DNA from: Vibrio fortis
GTDB taxonomy: Bacteria > Pseudomonadota > Gammaproteobacteria > Enterobacterales > Vibrionaceae
Assembly: GCF_000695685.1 (NCBI RefSeq)
Contig: NZ_JFFR01000002.1
Location: 930,001-994,000, forward strand
Reading direction: 5' to 3'
Length of the DNA stretch: 64,000 nucleotides
Part shown: positions 17,847 through 26,271 of the stretch, piece by piece
How the letters are laid out: each line of letters opens with the position of its first letter
Numbering within the stretch: position 1 is the first letter of the stretch
Made by a program: the position numbers and the translations under genes
The notes under the pieces: generated by a model
Database searches by the model: none
The model's input: only the letters and a program-made list of their open reading frames with translations
Told to the model about the DNA's origin: nothing

Positions 17847-17881
17847 ATAACACGCTTTACTACGCGAGTACTATGGCCAAC

Positions 17882-17914
17882 GAACAAACGTTCAGTTTTT
17901 CTAAACGTTTGTTC
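17882..17914. promoter_or_regulatory. 11-bp inverted repeat before the YeiH-type gene
   Basis: GAACAAACGTT (17882-17892) and AACGTTTGTTC (17904-17914) pair perfectly. The T5 lies in the loop rather than after the stem, so it is a poor terminator. The GAAC...GTTC core resembles the site at 15319, so an operator is at least as likely as a terminator for the upstream gene. Confidence 0.45.
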
Positions 17915-17994
17915 AGTTCATTTAGACTTACTTATCGACTGTTTAAACGTATAGTGCTCTCTAACTTAACCTAATAATAAAAACTGACACCATC

Positions 17995-18915
17995 ATGAGC
18001 TTCAACAAAAGCATCCCTTTTTACCTTGCGGCCCTTTTCTGCCTAACACCTTGGGTAAGCTCCCCGACAGCACTTGTTATCGGCTTTCTGCTCGCAAGTT
18101 TGGGCTTGGTTCCAGCTAACCTTGAAGTCGGTAAAATTACTAAGAAGCTGCTCGCCTACTCTATTGTTGGCTTAGGCTTCGGGATTCAATTTGAGAAAGC
18201 TATGTCAGTAACTGGCGATGGTATTGGACTTATTGTTACCACCATCATCGGCACGCTAGTGATTGGTTGGTTCTTAGCAAAACGCATGGGATTGGATCGC
18301 ACGACGGGTTACTTAATCTCTTCCGGTACCGCGATTTGCGGTGGTAGTGCCATTGCCGCGGTCGCTCCTGCGATTAAAGCGGATGACGAGCAAATTGGTC
18401 TAGCTCTGGCTACTGTGTTCGTATTGAACTCAATTGCGCTGTTTATCTTCCCAATGATTGGTCACGCACTAGAGCTTAGCCAACACACCTTTGGTACATG
18501 GGCGGCAATCGCAATTCACGATACCTCATCTGTGGTGGGTGCAGCATCGGCTTATGGTGAAGAGGCTTTAACAACCGCAACAACACTTAAATTGGCAAGA
18601 GCCCTATGGATCATTCCAATTGCGTTAGTCAGTACGATGATCTTTAAGAGTGACCAAAAGAAGATCACCATTCCGTACTTCATTTTCTTCTACTGCGCTG
18701 CTATTGCCGTGAGCGATCTGTTGCCGCAATTTGAAATGGTCTACCAAGGGATCTTTGATGTTTCCAAGCGCGCTTTGGTGGTTTGTTTATTCCTAATTGG
18801 GTGTGGTATCTCTGTTGAAAAACTCAAAGCAGCCGGGCCTAAGCCATTGATGTTTGGTATCACGATGTGGGTATTGATCTCTGTTGGATCGTTAAGTTGG
18901 CTGTTATTCGCTTAA
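17995..18915 (+). CDS. YeiH/UPF0324 family membrane transporter (putative sulfate/organic anion exporter)
   Basis: A 306-residue protein with about 9-10 membrane segments. Family motifs are present: '[16 protein letters not shown]', '[39 protein letters not shown]' in outline, and '[19 protein letters not shown]'. The YeiH family is annotated as a putative sulfate exporter; the substrate is not proven. It stands alone after the palindrome at 17882 and ends before a terminator. Confidence 0.92.
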   Translation: MSFNKSIPFYLAALFCLTPWVSSPTALVIGFLLASLGLVPANLEVGKITKKLLAYSIVGLGFGIQFEKAMSVTGDGIGLIVTTIIGTLVIGWFLAKRMGLDRTTGYLISSGTAICGGSAIAAVAPAIKADDEQIGLALATVFVLNSIALFIFPMIGHALELSQHTFGTWAAIAIHDTSSVVGAASAYGEEALTTATTLKLARALWIIPIALVSTMIFKSDQKKITIPYFIFFYCAAIAVSDLLPQFEMVYQGIFDVSKRALVVCLFLIGCGISVEKLKAAGPKPLMFGITMWVLISVGSLSWLLFA

Positions 18916-18955
18916 TTTAAAAACGCCTCATTTCAAAACGCCTTAATCCAAAAAG

Positions 18956-18996
18956 AAAAACCCTCACCAATGCAATCACAGTGGTGAGGGTTCTTT
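18956..18996. terminator. Bidirectional terminator
   Basis: CCCTCACCA and TGGTGAGGG form the stem, with A5 before and TTCTTT after. It serves the YeiH gene and the small convergent gene. Confidence 0.85.
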
Positions 18997-19004
18997 GTAT
19001 CTGG

Positions 19005-19190
19005 CTACTGCTCTTGTACTGAGGTATTGGCTTGACTCTCTTGTTTCTTCATCATAACTAGCACAACCACCAAAATAAATGCGGTGAACTCAGCCAGAGA
19101 GCGAGTCAGTCCATGTGAGGTCACTGCCTGTCCAATTTGCAGCAGTACCGCAAAGATCAGCGCTGTTTTCATAACCGAAGCCTTATTCAC
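19005..19190 (-). CDS. Small membrane protein
   Basis: A 61-residue protein with two hydrophobic stretches (about residues 8-24 and 32-47) and a polar Gln/Glu-rich tail (KKQESQANTSVQEQ). The second in-frame Met (residue 7) could also be the start. It sits beside a proper terminator and has protein-like composition, so it is more likely real than not. No function is recognised. Confidence 0.55.
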   Translation of the reverse strand: MNKASVMKTALIFAVLLQIGQAVTSHGLTRSLAEFTAFILVVVLVMMKKQESQANTSVQEQ

Positions 19191-19279
19191 TAGTCCCTTA
19201 GAATTAGGCTTTATTATGATGGATAGTTATAAATATAATAAATTCTGTTTTGAACTATTTTATCTCCAAATCAACTAAC

Positions 19280-20158
19280 CTAGCTAAGTTGATCCTCTAA
19301 CCATCGAATAAACGTCCTGACTTTGGGGCGCTTTTCAGTACCTAGCGGACAAATCAGTTCATAGCTTTTATTCGTTTCCATACTTGGATAAGGCGTAATG
19401 AGCTCACCAGTTTCTATGTACTGCTTGACGAAGTGATAGCGTCCCATCGCTACTCCAATATTGTGTAGAGCACTCCTCACTCCCATATCGCGGTGACTGA
19501 CACAATAGAACTGTTCAAACAGATTTACGTCCAGTTGATGATGCTTTATCCAACGCTGCCAAACATCAGAACCCAATGCATGAATAAAGTTAATCCTATG
19601 TAAAGACCCTAAACCATCTTCAAAAATGTCATTTTCCGCCGCATAACTCGGAGTGCAGACGGGGATGTACTTTTCTCCGAACAGCGGTTGTCGGTACATG
19701 TCTTTTAGATTTTCAGCACCGTAATAAATCGCGATATCTAAATGGTTTTGATGAAAGTCTTGCTCTTCTTGAGAAAAGATATTGAGGTTAAATTTGGGGT
19801 ATCGCTTCTTAAAGTCCGCTAGCCTTGGTAGCAACCAACTATTAGCAAAAGCTGGACTGGTACCAATATTGATTTGGCCATAAAGGTCAGTATTGTTGAT
19901 GTCCTCAATCTCACTGAAAATAGAACTCAAAGACTTCGACAAAGTTCGTTGGAAACGCAGCCCTTCTTCGGTCAATTCTAGCTTTCGAGTCCCACGTACA
20001 AACAAATTGAAACCCAACTCCCCCTCTAGCACCTTAATACGATGACTCACAGCTCCTTGAGTTAGGTGAAGCTTTTTAGCTGCCAACGTAAAACTCATTT
20101 TTTCTGCCGCTATGTTGAAGGTATGCAGATTTCTTAGTAAAGATTGATGATTCGCCAT
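19280..20158 (-). CDS. LysR-family transcriptional regulator
   Basis: 292 residues from the ATG at 20158, which is preceded by AGGGCTCCT; a longer start at 20173 lacks a ribosome binding site. The N-terminal winged helix-turn-helix is 'FTLAAKKLHLTQGAVSHRIKVLE', of the GcvA-like subgroup, followed by the periplasmic-binding-fold effector domain. It is divergent from the PTS gene at 20333, with 174 bp between, so that transporter is the likely target along with itself. The effector is unknown. Confidence 0.92.
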   Translation of the reverse strand: MANHQSLLRNLHTFNIAAEKMSFTLAAKKLHLTQGAVSHRIKVLEGELGFNLFVRGTRKLELTEEGLRFQRTLSKSLSSIFSEIEDINNTDLYGQINIGTSPAFANSWLLPRLADFKKRYPKFNLNIFSQEEQDFHQNHLDIAIYYGAENLKDMYRQPLFGEKYIPVCTPSYAAENDIFEDGLGSLHRINFIHALGSDVWQRWIKHHQLDVNLFEQFYCVSHRDMGVRSALHNIGVAMGRYHFVKQYIETGELITPYPSMETNKSYELICPLGTEKRPKVRTFIRWLEDQLS

Positions 20159-20332
20159 AGGAGCCCTATGCATTAAAATTTTTAATTCATAGTACTACCC
20201 AATTCGTTTGTTCGCATCAAGAAATAAGTTTCTAATAGCCTCAGTTGCTTAAAACCCTACTCCGTCCACAGTTAATACCAAATGGGCTCAGTAGGAACAT
20301 TAAAAAAATTAATTACAAACTTAGGGGTAGAT

Positions 20333-21796
20333 ATGAACATACTCGGATACATGCAAAAAGTGGGTAAGGCGTTGATGGTTCCCGTCGCGACACTTCCTGC
20401 TGCAGCTATTTTAATGGGGATCGGCTATTGGCTCGATCCTGTTGGATGGGGTTCAGAGAGTATTCTGGCGGCATTTTTAATCAAGTCTGGTGGTGCCATC
20501 ATCGATAACATGGCAGTCCTGTTTGCCGTTGGTGTTGCTTTTGGTTTGAGCCGAGATAAAAACGGTTCTGCCGCGCTATCTGGTTTTGTGATGTTTCTGG
20601 TCGTCACTACTCTACTTAACCCGGGATCAGTTGCGCAGTTAATGAATGTTGAGGCGAGTGAAGTCCCAGCGGCATTTGGCAAAATCAGTAATCAGTTTAT
20701 TGGTATTATCGTGGGTATCATTTCGGCCGAAATCTATAACCGCTATTCTACAGTTGAACTGCCACAAGCTCTCGCGTTCTTCAGCGGCAAGCGCTTAGTA
20801 CCGATCCTAACCTCGATTGCGGGTATGGCACTCTCTTTTGCTCTGCTTTACATCTGGCCTGCTGTTTACGATGCTCTGATCGTTCTTGGCATTAAGCTGG
20901 AAAGCATGGGCGCAATTGGTGCGGGTCTGTTCGGATTCTTCAACCGCCTGTTCTTATCCGTTGGTATGCATCACGCGCTCTACCCTGTATTCTGGTTTGA
21001 TGTTGTAGGCATTAACGATATTCCAAACTTCCTAGGCGGTGCGCAATCTATCGCTAACGGCACAGGTGTTCCGGGTAAAACAGGCATGTACCAAGCTGGC
21101 TTCTTCCCTATCATGATGTTCGGCTTGCCTGCTGCAGCCTTGGCGATGTACCACTGCTCTGATGCGAAAAACAAAAACCAAGTATTCGCAATCATGCTTG
21201 CAGCTGCAATGGCATCGTTCTTTACCGGTATCACAGAACCATTGGAATTCAGCTTCATGTTCTTAGCACCAGTACTGTTCTTGATTCACGCAGTATTGAC
21301 GGGCTTATCACTGTACATTGCGGCAAGCATGGAGTGGATGGCAGGCTTTGGGTTCTCGGCAGGTTTTGTTGACCTAGTACTGTCGAGCCAAAACCCACTT
21401 GCGACTAACTGGTACATGTTATTGGTTCAAGGTGTGGTGTTCTTTGCGCTTTATTACAGCATCTTTCGCTTTGCGATTATCAAGTTCAATCTGCGCACTC
21501 CAGGTCGTGGTGAAGAGATGGAATCAGAGGATAAAAGTGAATCTCCGGAAGCATTGGTTAACCTAACCCAGAACTACATCGAAGCGATTGGTGGTGCAGA
21601 TAATATTCTTGAAGTGGACAACTGTATCACTCGCCTCCGCCTGACAGTAAAAGACTCGTCAGTAGCAGATAGCGAAGCCCTGAAAAAGCTTGGGGCGGCT
21701 GGCGTAGTTCCGGTGGGCAAAGGTGGACTACAAGTCATCATTGGCCTAGGAAAAGTCGATAAAGTGGCGGAGCAAATGAAGAAGGCACTCGCTTAA
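20333..21796 (+). CDS. PTS sugar transporter EIICB, glucose/N-acetylglucosamine family
   Basis: 487 residues from the ATG at 20333, which follows TTAGGGGTAG; the frame extends further up without a ribosome binding site. The EIIC domain (about 1-390) starts 'MNILGYMQKVGKALMVPVATLPAAA' in outline and contains 'TGITEPLEFSFMFLAP', the conserved sugar-site segment. The EIIB domain at the C terminus has the phospho-acceptor Cys in 'DNCITRLRLTVKD'. There is no EIIA domain, so it must borrow EIIA-Glc (Crr). The exact sugar cannot be told from this sequence. Confidence 0.93.
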   Translation: MNILGYMQKVGKALMVPVATLPAAAILMGIGYWLDPVGWGSESILAAFLIKSGGAIIDNMAVLFAVGVAFGLSRDKNGSAALSGFVMFLVVTTLLNPGSVAQLMNVEASEVPAAFGKISNQFIGIIVGIISAEIYNRYSTVELPQALAFFSGKRLVPILTSIAGMALSFALLYIWPAVYDALIVLGIKLESMGAIGAGLFGFFNRLFLSVGMHHALYPVFWFDVVGINDIPNFLGGAQSIANGTGVPGKTGMYQAGFFPIMMFGLPAAALAMYHCSDAKNKNQVFAIMLAAAMASFFTGITEPLEFSFMFLAPVLFLIHAVLTGLSLYIAASMEWMAGFGFSAGFVDLVLSSQNPLATNWYMLLVQGVVFFALYYSIFRFAIIKFNLRTPGRGEEMESEDKSESPEALVNLTQNYIEAIGGADNILEVDNCITRLRLTVKDSSVADSEALKKLGAAGVVPVGKGGLQVIIGLGKVDKVAEQMKKALA

Positions 21797-21864
21797 TCTA
21801 AACAGATACCTTCCTTAACAAGAACTAAGAATTTGTGATGGCTTCACCTCCATCACAACCCCCT

Positions 21865-21902
21865 GAAGCGCAATTACGACTAGTCACCGTGTATTGCGCT
21901 TC
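21865..21902 (+). terminator. Terminator after the PTS gene
   Basis: GAAGCGCAAT pairs with ATTGCGCTTC around an 18-nt loop and is followed by GTTTTATT. A second hairpin (TTGTGATGG/CCATCACAA, 21834-21859) lies just before it. Confidence 0.7.
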
Positions 21903-21905
21903 GTT

Positions 21906-23306
21906 TTATTGATACCTAGCTTCCTTAAGCCAGCGTGCAAGGTCAGCTCTTGAAACTTTAATACCTTGTTGATCTAGCACTGGCATACGATGATACTCGA
22001 TCGGCAATTTGAATTTCTCTAAACGCCCCACCAGCTTTTCACAGAACCAGTCCTTAGTAGGTAGCTCAACACAATCAATAATCGCGACAGGGCGAAAACC
22101 AAACTCACGGTCCTCTACAGGTACAACAATCGCTTGATTGATACCCGATAGTTTACTCAAGGCTTGCTCTATCTCTTCACAGTGAATGTTCTCTCCACCT
22201 GAAATAAATTGATTATCTGCACGACCAATAATCAACAGCTGATCATCGACCCATTGCCCTAGGTCTTTGCTATCAAACCAACCTGTATCATCAACCAAAG
22301 GTGTTAGACTCCCCTGATAATAGTAACCGCTGGCTAGCGTCTCTCCAGCGATGTAGATTCGACTGTCGTCGACTTTTACCCGCCGTTGAGGAAGCACAAA
22401 GCCCGTTGTATTGCTCTCATCAACAGGTTTAGCCGTCACCGTTGATGCAGCTTCTGTCATACCATAGCCCAGCCAGGTTTTAATACCACGTTGGTTGGCT
22501 TCTTGTGCCAATTGATTTGGAATATGGCTACCACCGAGCAACACATGATTCAATGAAAGTGGACACTCACTATCAAGCAAACGCCTAAGCTGAGTCGCGA
22601 CCAGCGAGGCATGAGTACAGCCATCAATGTCCTGCTCTAGCCCTTGATTACCCACTTTGAGCGTCGCGCCAGCCACCAGCCAGCGATAAAAAATGGCTAA
22701 ACCCGAGACGTGGTACATGGGTAGGCTGAGCAGCCAAGTATCATCAGAACGAAACTTAAAATATTCTAACAACCCTGTAGCCGAAGCAATGTGTTGCCTA
22801 GCCGTGTGTGCCACCGCCTTTGGGTTACCAGTAGAACCCGATGTAAACACGATTGAGGCAAGATCATTCGTTTCACCCGAAGATTGTTTCTGTGGGTATG
22901 GTATAAAGCCTAAAATATCTTCTAGACTTGGGAGTTGGATAAGCTTTGCATCTACATTCAACGCTTCGCCACACTCACCTGTGAATGCAACGAAACGCTC
23001 TTTCCCAGCTGAATAAAGGGTCTCTAACTTTTGTTCCAGTTTCTTCGACGGCTGAGACATTGTCATCGCGACCAAAACACCAAGGTTAAGAGATGCGAGA
23101 TAAGCGAGCACTAACTCACTGCTGTTTTTGCCAACAATGGTGAGTACGTCACCTTTGGAAAGACCTTGCGTATTTAAGTAGGCGCTATAGCGTTGGACTA
23201 ACGCATCGAGCTCGCGCCAATTTAGCGTGTGTGATGGGGTGATTAGCGCGCAGCTGTCTGGTGAAGCACTCGCCCACTGTTGCCATAATGAATTGGTAAA
23301 GGTCAC
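21906..23306 (-). CDS. menE: o-Succinylbenzoate-CoA ligase
   Basis: A 466-residue ANL-superfamily adenylating enzyme. The P-loop is 'ASIVFTSGSTGNPKAVAHT'. Further motifs include 'GYGMTEAASTV' and 'ISGGENIHCEEIEQAL'. It activates o-succinylbenzoate with ATP and CoA in menaquinone synthesis. It is the last gene of the menFDHBCE cluster, 74 bp after menC, with a hairpin (TCAGCTCATC/GATGAGCTGA, 23330-23356) in the gap that may stabilise upstream mRNA or lower menE expression. Confidence 0.94.
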   Translation of the reverse strand: MTFTNSLWQQWASASPDSCALITPSHTLNWRELDALVQRYSAYLNTQGLSKGDVLTIVGKNSSELVLAYLASLNLGVLVAMTMSQPSKKLEQKLETLYSAGKERFVAFTGECGEALNVDAKLIQLPSLEDILGFIPYPQKQSSGETNDLASIVFTSGSTGNPKAVAHTARQHIASATGLLEYFKFRSDDTWLLSLPMYHVSGLAIFYRWLVAGATLKVGNQGLEQDIDGCTHASLVATQLRRLLDSECPLSLNHVLLGGSHIPNQLAQEANQRGIKTWLGYGMTEAASTVTAKPVDESNTTGFVLPQRRVKVDDSRIYIAGETLASGYYYQGSLTPLVDDTGWFDSKDLGQWVDDQLLIIGRADNQFISGGENIHCEEIEQALSKLSGINQAIVVPVEDREFGFRPVAIIDCVELPTKDWFCEKLVGRLEKFKLPIEYHRMPVLDQQGIKVSRADLARWLKEARYQ

Positions 23307-23329
23307 AAGCGTACCTAATGCTGAAAGAG

Positions 23330-23356
23330 TCAGCTCATCGCAACGTGATGAGCTGA
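23330..23356 (-). other. Intercistronic hairpin between menC and menE
   Basis: A perfect 10-bp stem with a 7-nt loop and no T tract after it. This suggests an mRNA-stabilising or attenuating structure rather than a full terminator. Confidence 0.5.
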
Positions 23357-23380
23357 ACTGATGTGAATACTACGAGAGCG

Positions 23381-24388
23381 TTAAGACTGCCAAATCAACT
23401 GCTGGTTTTCTAACGTCTCTAGCGGTAAATCGCAGTTTGGCCAAGCGACTTCAAGTTGGGATTGGAACAGACTAATAGTGTCTAACCCCGGCACTTCCTC
23501 TGGCAAGTATTGATGGGCCAAACGAGCAATTTGAGTCAGACCAAGGCTTGTCTCAATACTTGAACTCAGCACTGGCTTAATGCCTAATTGTTTCGCTCGC
23601 TCAATGATTGCAACGCAGCGTTCTACTGAACCAATCAGTGTTGGTTTAATCACCACCGCTTTAGCACCTGTGAGATCGCTAAGGTTGAAATCTGGTCGCT
23701 TCACTGCATCTTGCAGGGTTTCATCCCACGCAATCGCAACACCGTTATCAATCGCAAACGCTAGACTATCTTCCGGCTGCTGACACGGCTCTTCGATAAA
23801 GCTAATACGCTGACGCAGCGAAGGAGAGATGTACTTTATGAACTGCTTGGCTTTTTCTGGTTTCCAAGCGCGATTGGCATCCAGTCTCAAGCTTAGGTCT
23901 GGAATTGATTCCAGGAAAAGACTTACTAGCATCCCATCGCGAATCGCTTCATAAAGGCCCACCTTCACTTTAGCGACCTTCTCACCTTCCATCTCATTGA
24001 GTACAGGAATGAGTTCATCAGGGTCTCCTGTACACAGAGGAGCAGCGCGGTAGTTACCCTGCTCTCCCAATTCACCTTCAAGCTCCATCATTGCCATCGA
24101 CAAGCCAAATGCAACCGAAGGGTACAGCTCTTCATAAGGCGTCAAAGGTTTGTTGTGGCTCCATAACTCCAACTGTTCTTGAAGTTGAATACCCGCTTGA
24201 TCGGTATCCTCCAAGCTAAACCCAGGCAGAGGAGAAACCTCACCTAGTGCTCGCTTGCCGTCATGCTCAAGCTCGATAACGTAACCTGTACGTTGACTCA
24301 GCTTGTTATCACGCAGAACCACACCGCTATCCATAGGTAATTGATAACGATAGAGTTTAGCTGTGCGTGTAGAATTCATTGTGTTCAT
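23381..24388 (-). CDS. menC: o-Succinylbenzoate synthase
   Basis: 335 residues from the ATG at 24388, which follows AGGAAGAC; upstream Met codons give an unlikely hydrophobic extension. Enolase-superfamily residues are all present: the KxK pair in 'KVAKVKVGLYE', metal ligands in 'LRLDANRAW', 'ISFIEEP' and 'IAWDETL', and the opposite Lys in 'AVVIKPTLIGS'. It dehydrates SHCHC to o-succinylbenzoate. It lies between menB and menE in the operon. Confidence 0.95.
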   Translation of the reverse strand: MNTMNSTRTAKLYRYQLPMDSGVVLRDNKLSQRTGYVIELEHDGKRALGEVSPLPGFSLEDTDQAGIQLQEQLELWSHNKPLTPYEELYPSVAFGLSMAMMELEGELGEQGNYRAAPLCTGDPDELIPVLNEMEGEKVAKVKVGLYEAIRDGMLVSLFLESIPDLSLRLDANRAWKPEKAKQFIKYISPSLRQRISFIEEPCQQPEDSLAFAIDNGVAIAWDETLQDAVKRPDFNLSDLTGAKAVVIKPTLIGSVERCVAIIERAKQLGIKPVLSSSIETSLGLTQIARLAHQYLPEEVPGLDTISLFQSQLEVAWPNCDLPLETLENQQLIWQS

Positions 24389-24462
24389 AAGTCTTCCTAG
24401 TGAACAAAGCATCAAAAACACAAAGAGCCGCATTGTGCGACTCAGTGTGGTAGTAGATTCGA

Positions 24463-25329
24463 TTATGGGTTGCGCGGGAACTTGTCGAAATCGGGGCGAC
24501 GTTTCTCGTTAAATGCGTTTCGACCCTCTTGGCCTTCTTCTGTCATGTAGAACATCATGGTCGCATTACCCGCTAGTTCTTGCAGACCGGCTTGACCATC
24601 ACAGTCAGCGTTCAGTGCTGCTTTTAGGCATCGCAGAGCCATAGGGCTGTGTTGTAGAACCTCACGACACCAACGTACTGTCTCTTTCTCTAAATCCTCT
24701 ACAGGAACGACTGTGTTCACCAAGCCCATATCTACGGCTTCTTGTGCATCGTAGAAACGACATAGGAACCAGATTTCGCGCGCTTTCTTCTGACCAACGA
24801 TACGCGCCATGTAAGATGCGCCCCAACCGCCGTCAAATGAACCCACTTTCGGGCCTGTTTGACCGAACTGAGCATTTTCCGCAGCAATCGTAAGGTCACA
24901 CATCATGTGCAGTACGTGACCGCCACCAACAGCCCAACCAGAAACAGCTGCAATGACAGGCTTAGGACAAGTACGGATCTGACGTTGGAAGTCCAGTACG
25001 TTCAGGTGGTGCGTACCAGAATCATCTTGGTAACCGCCGTAGTCACCGCGAATGCTTTGGTCGCCGCCAGAACAGAATGCTTTTTCACCGAGTCCGGTAA
25101 GAATAATCACGCCAACTTTCTCGTCGTAACGAGCGTCAGCCAGAGCGTTAATCATCTCTTTTACAGTTTGTGGACGAAACGCATTGTGGACTTGAGGACG
25201 CGCAATCGTGATCTTTGCAATACCGTCGTCTGACTTGTGGTATTGGATATCTTCGTATTGACTGCCTACATCGCTCCAATTTACTGCTGCGTATAGTTCT
25301 TCTTCGGTGATGCCTACTGTTTTCGCCAT
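24463..25329 (-). CDS. menB: 1,4-Dihydroxy-2-naphthoyl-CoA synthase
   Basis: 288 residues from the ATG at 25329 ([12 protein letters not shown]), which fits the MenB family start and follows GGGAACC; in-frame Met codons at 25341, 25353 and 25383 are alternatives. It is a crotonase-fold enzyme with oxyanion-hole segments '[16 protein letters not shown]' and '[20 protein letters not shown]', and the family motif '[15 protein letters not shown]'. It closes the second ring of the naphthoquinone from OSB-CoA. It is in the menFDHBCE operon. Confidence 0.96.
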   Translation of the reverse strand: MAKTVGITEEELYAAVNWSDVGSQYEDIQYHKSDDGIAKITIARPQVHNAFRPQTVKEMINALADARYDEKVGVIILTGLGEKAFCSGGDQSIRGDYGGYQDDSGTHHLNVLDFQRQIRTCPKPVIAAVSGWAVGGGHVLHMMCDLTIAAENAQFGQTGPKVGSFDGGWGASYMARIVGQKKAREIWFLCRFYDAQEAVDMGLVNTVVPVEDLEKETVRWCREVLQHSPMALRCLKAALNADCDGQAGLQELAGNATMMFYMTEEGQEGRNAFNEKRRPDFDKFPRNP

Positions 25330-25461
25330 GGTGGTTCCCATTGTTATATTCATGATCACAGCCGATATTCGGCGGTGTCGCAATCTCTGTTTATATCAAT
25401 TGCTAGATATGTCGAGTGCTGTTTACATCAAGCGTTTTTACGTAATGCGTTGAGTGCGAGT

Positions 25462-26262
25462 TCAATCATGCTTGCTAATGCATTGGATGATCAAATTCGA
25501 AAATAGTTCAGGCTGTTCAAAATGGACATTATGCCCAGCGTGATCGACCTGACTACATTCAAAGCCGCTACTCTCCGCCAATTCAATGAATTTACGATCT
25601 TTTTTACCACAAATGTAATGCAGCTGATGCTCACAAGATTTCAATGTGGCACGTAAATCCGGTTGCTTAGCCAGTGATGTAGATAACAACATATTTGCTA
25701 CGGATACTCCAAGGTTACCACTACGCTTTATCACTAAAGTTTGTCTTTGCTCATGATTTAGTGAAGAAAAGACACTTTGCTGATACCAATCGTCTAAAAC
25801 ATCTTCAATTGATTGCTGTGCAAAGCGCACCGCCCATTGAGTGTCATGCACCAGGCGCTGTGCTCTTGCGTCATCACAGTCGAGTCCGAAGTTGCCCCCC
25901 TCTACCACGACTTTCACCAAATTAAGCGCTTCAAACTTACCACTGGTTACTCCATACATCGCTAAGCGGCCACCCAGTGAGTAACCAATCAAAACAATAG
26001 GATAGTCATCAGGTAACTGATATTGCTGAAACTGAAATAGAACGTTTTGGACGATTTTTTCGCAGCAGTGATCAAAACCAATAGGATCAACAAAACAGCT
26101 CTTACCGTGTCCCGGCAGATCGATACACAAGCGCGGATATTCAGACAGATACGAGTGACATGCACTCCAATCCTCTCCGCTTCCAAGTAGACCATGCAAG
26201 AATACAAGCAAAGGTTTCTCTGACGAGGTTTGCTCAGCGGGGTAGTAAGTGGAGAAAAGCAT
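25462..26262 (-). CDS. menH: 2-Succinyl-6-hydroxy-2,4-cyclohexadiene-1-carboxylate synthase
   Basis: A 266-residue alpha/beta hydrolase. The nucleophile elbow is 'IGYSLGGRLAMYG', the acid and base lie in the C-terminal part including 'DHAGHNVHFEQPEL', and the oxyanion region 'LHGLLGSGEDW' is near the N terminus. It eliminates pyruvate from SEPHCHC to give SHCHC, the substrate of MenC. It starts 9 bp after the menD stop. The genes on both sides make MenH far more likely than another hydrolase. Confidence 0.92.
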   Translation of the reverse strand: MLFSTYYPAEQTSSEKPLLVFLHGLLGSGEDWSACHSYLSEYPRLCIDLPGHGKSCFVDPIGFDHCCEKIVQNVLFQFQQYQLPDDYPIVLIGYSLGGRLAMYGVTSGKFEALNLVKVVVEGGNFGLDCDDARAQRLVHDTQWAVRFAQQSIEDVLDDWYQQSVFSSLNHEQRQTLVIKRSGNLGVSVANMLLSTSLAKQPDLRATLKSCEHQLHYICGKKDRKFIELAESSGFECSQVDHAGHNVHFEQPELFSNLIIQCISKHD

Positions 26263-26271
26263 GTCGACTCC

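Noticed and set aside
20273..20292. Second copy of the ATACCAATC element near the PTS gene
   Set aside because: Only TAATACCAA matches; the rest of the terminal repeat and the second end are missing.
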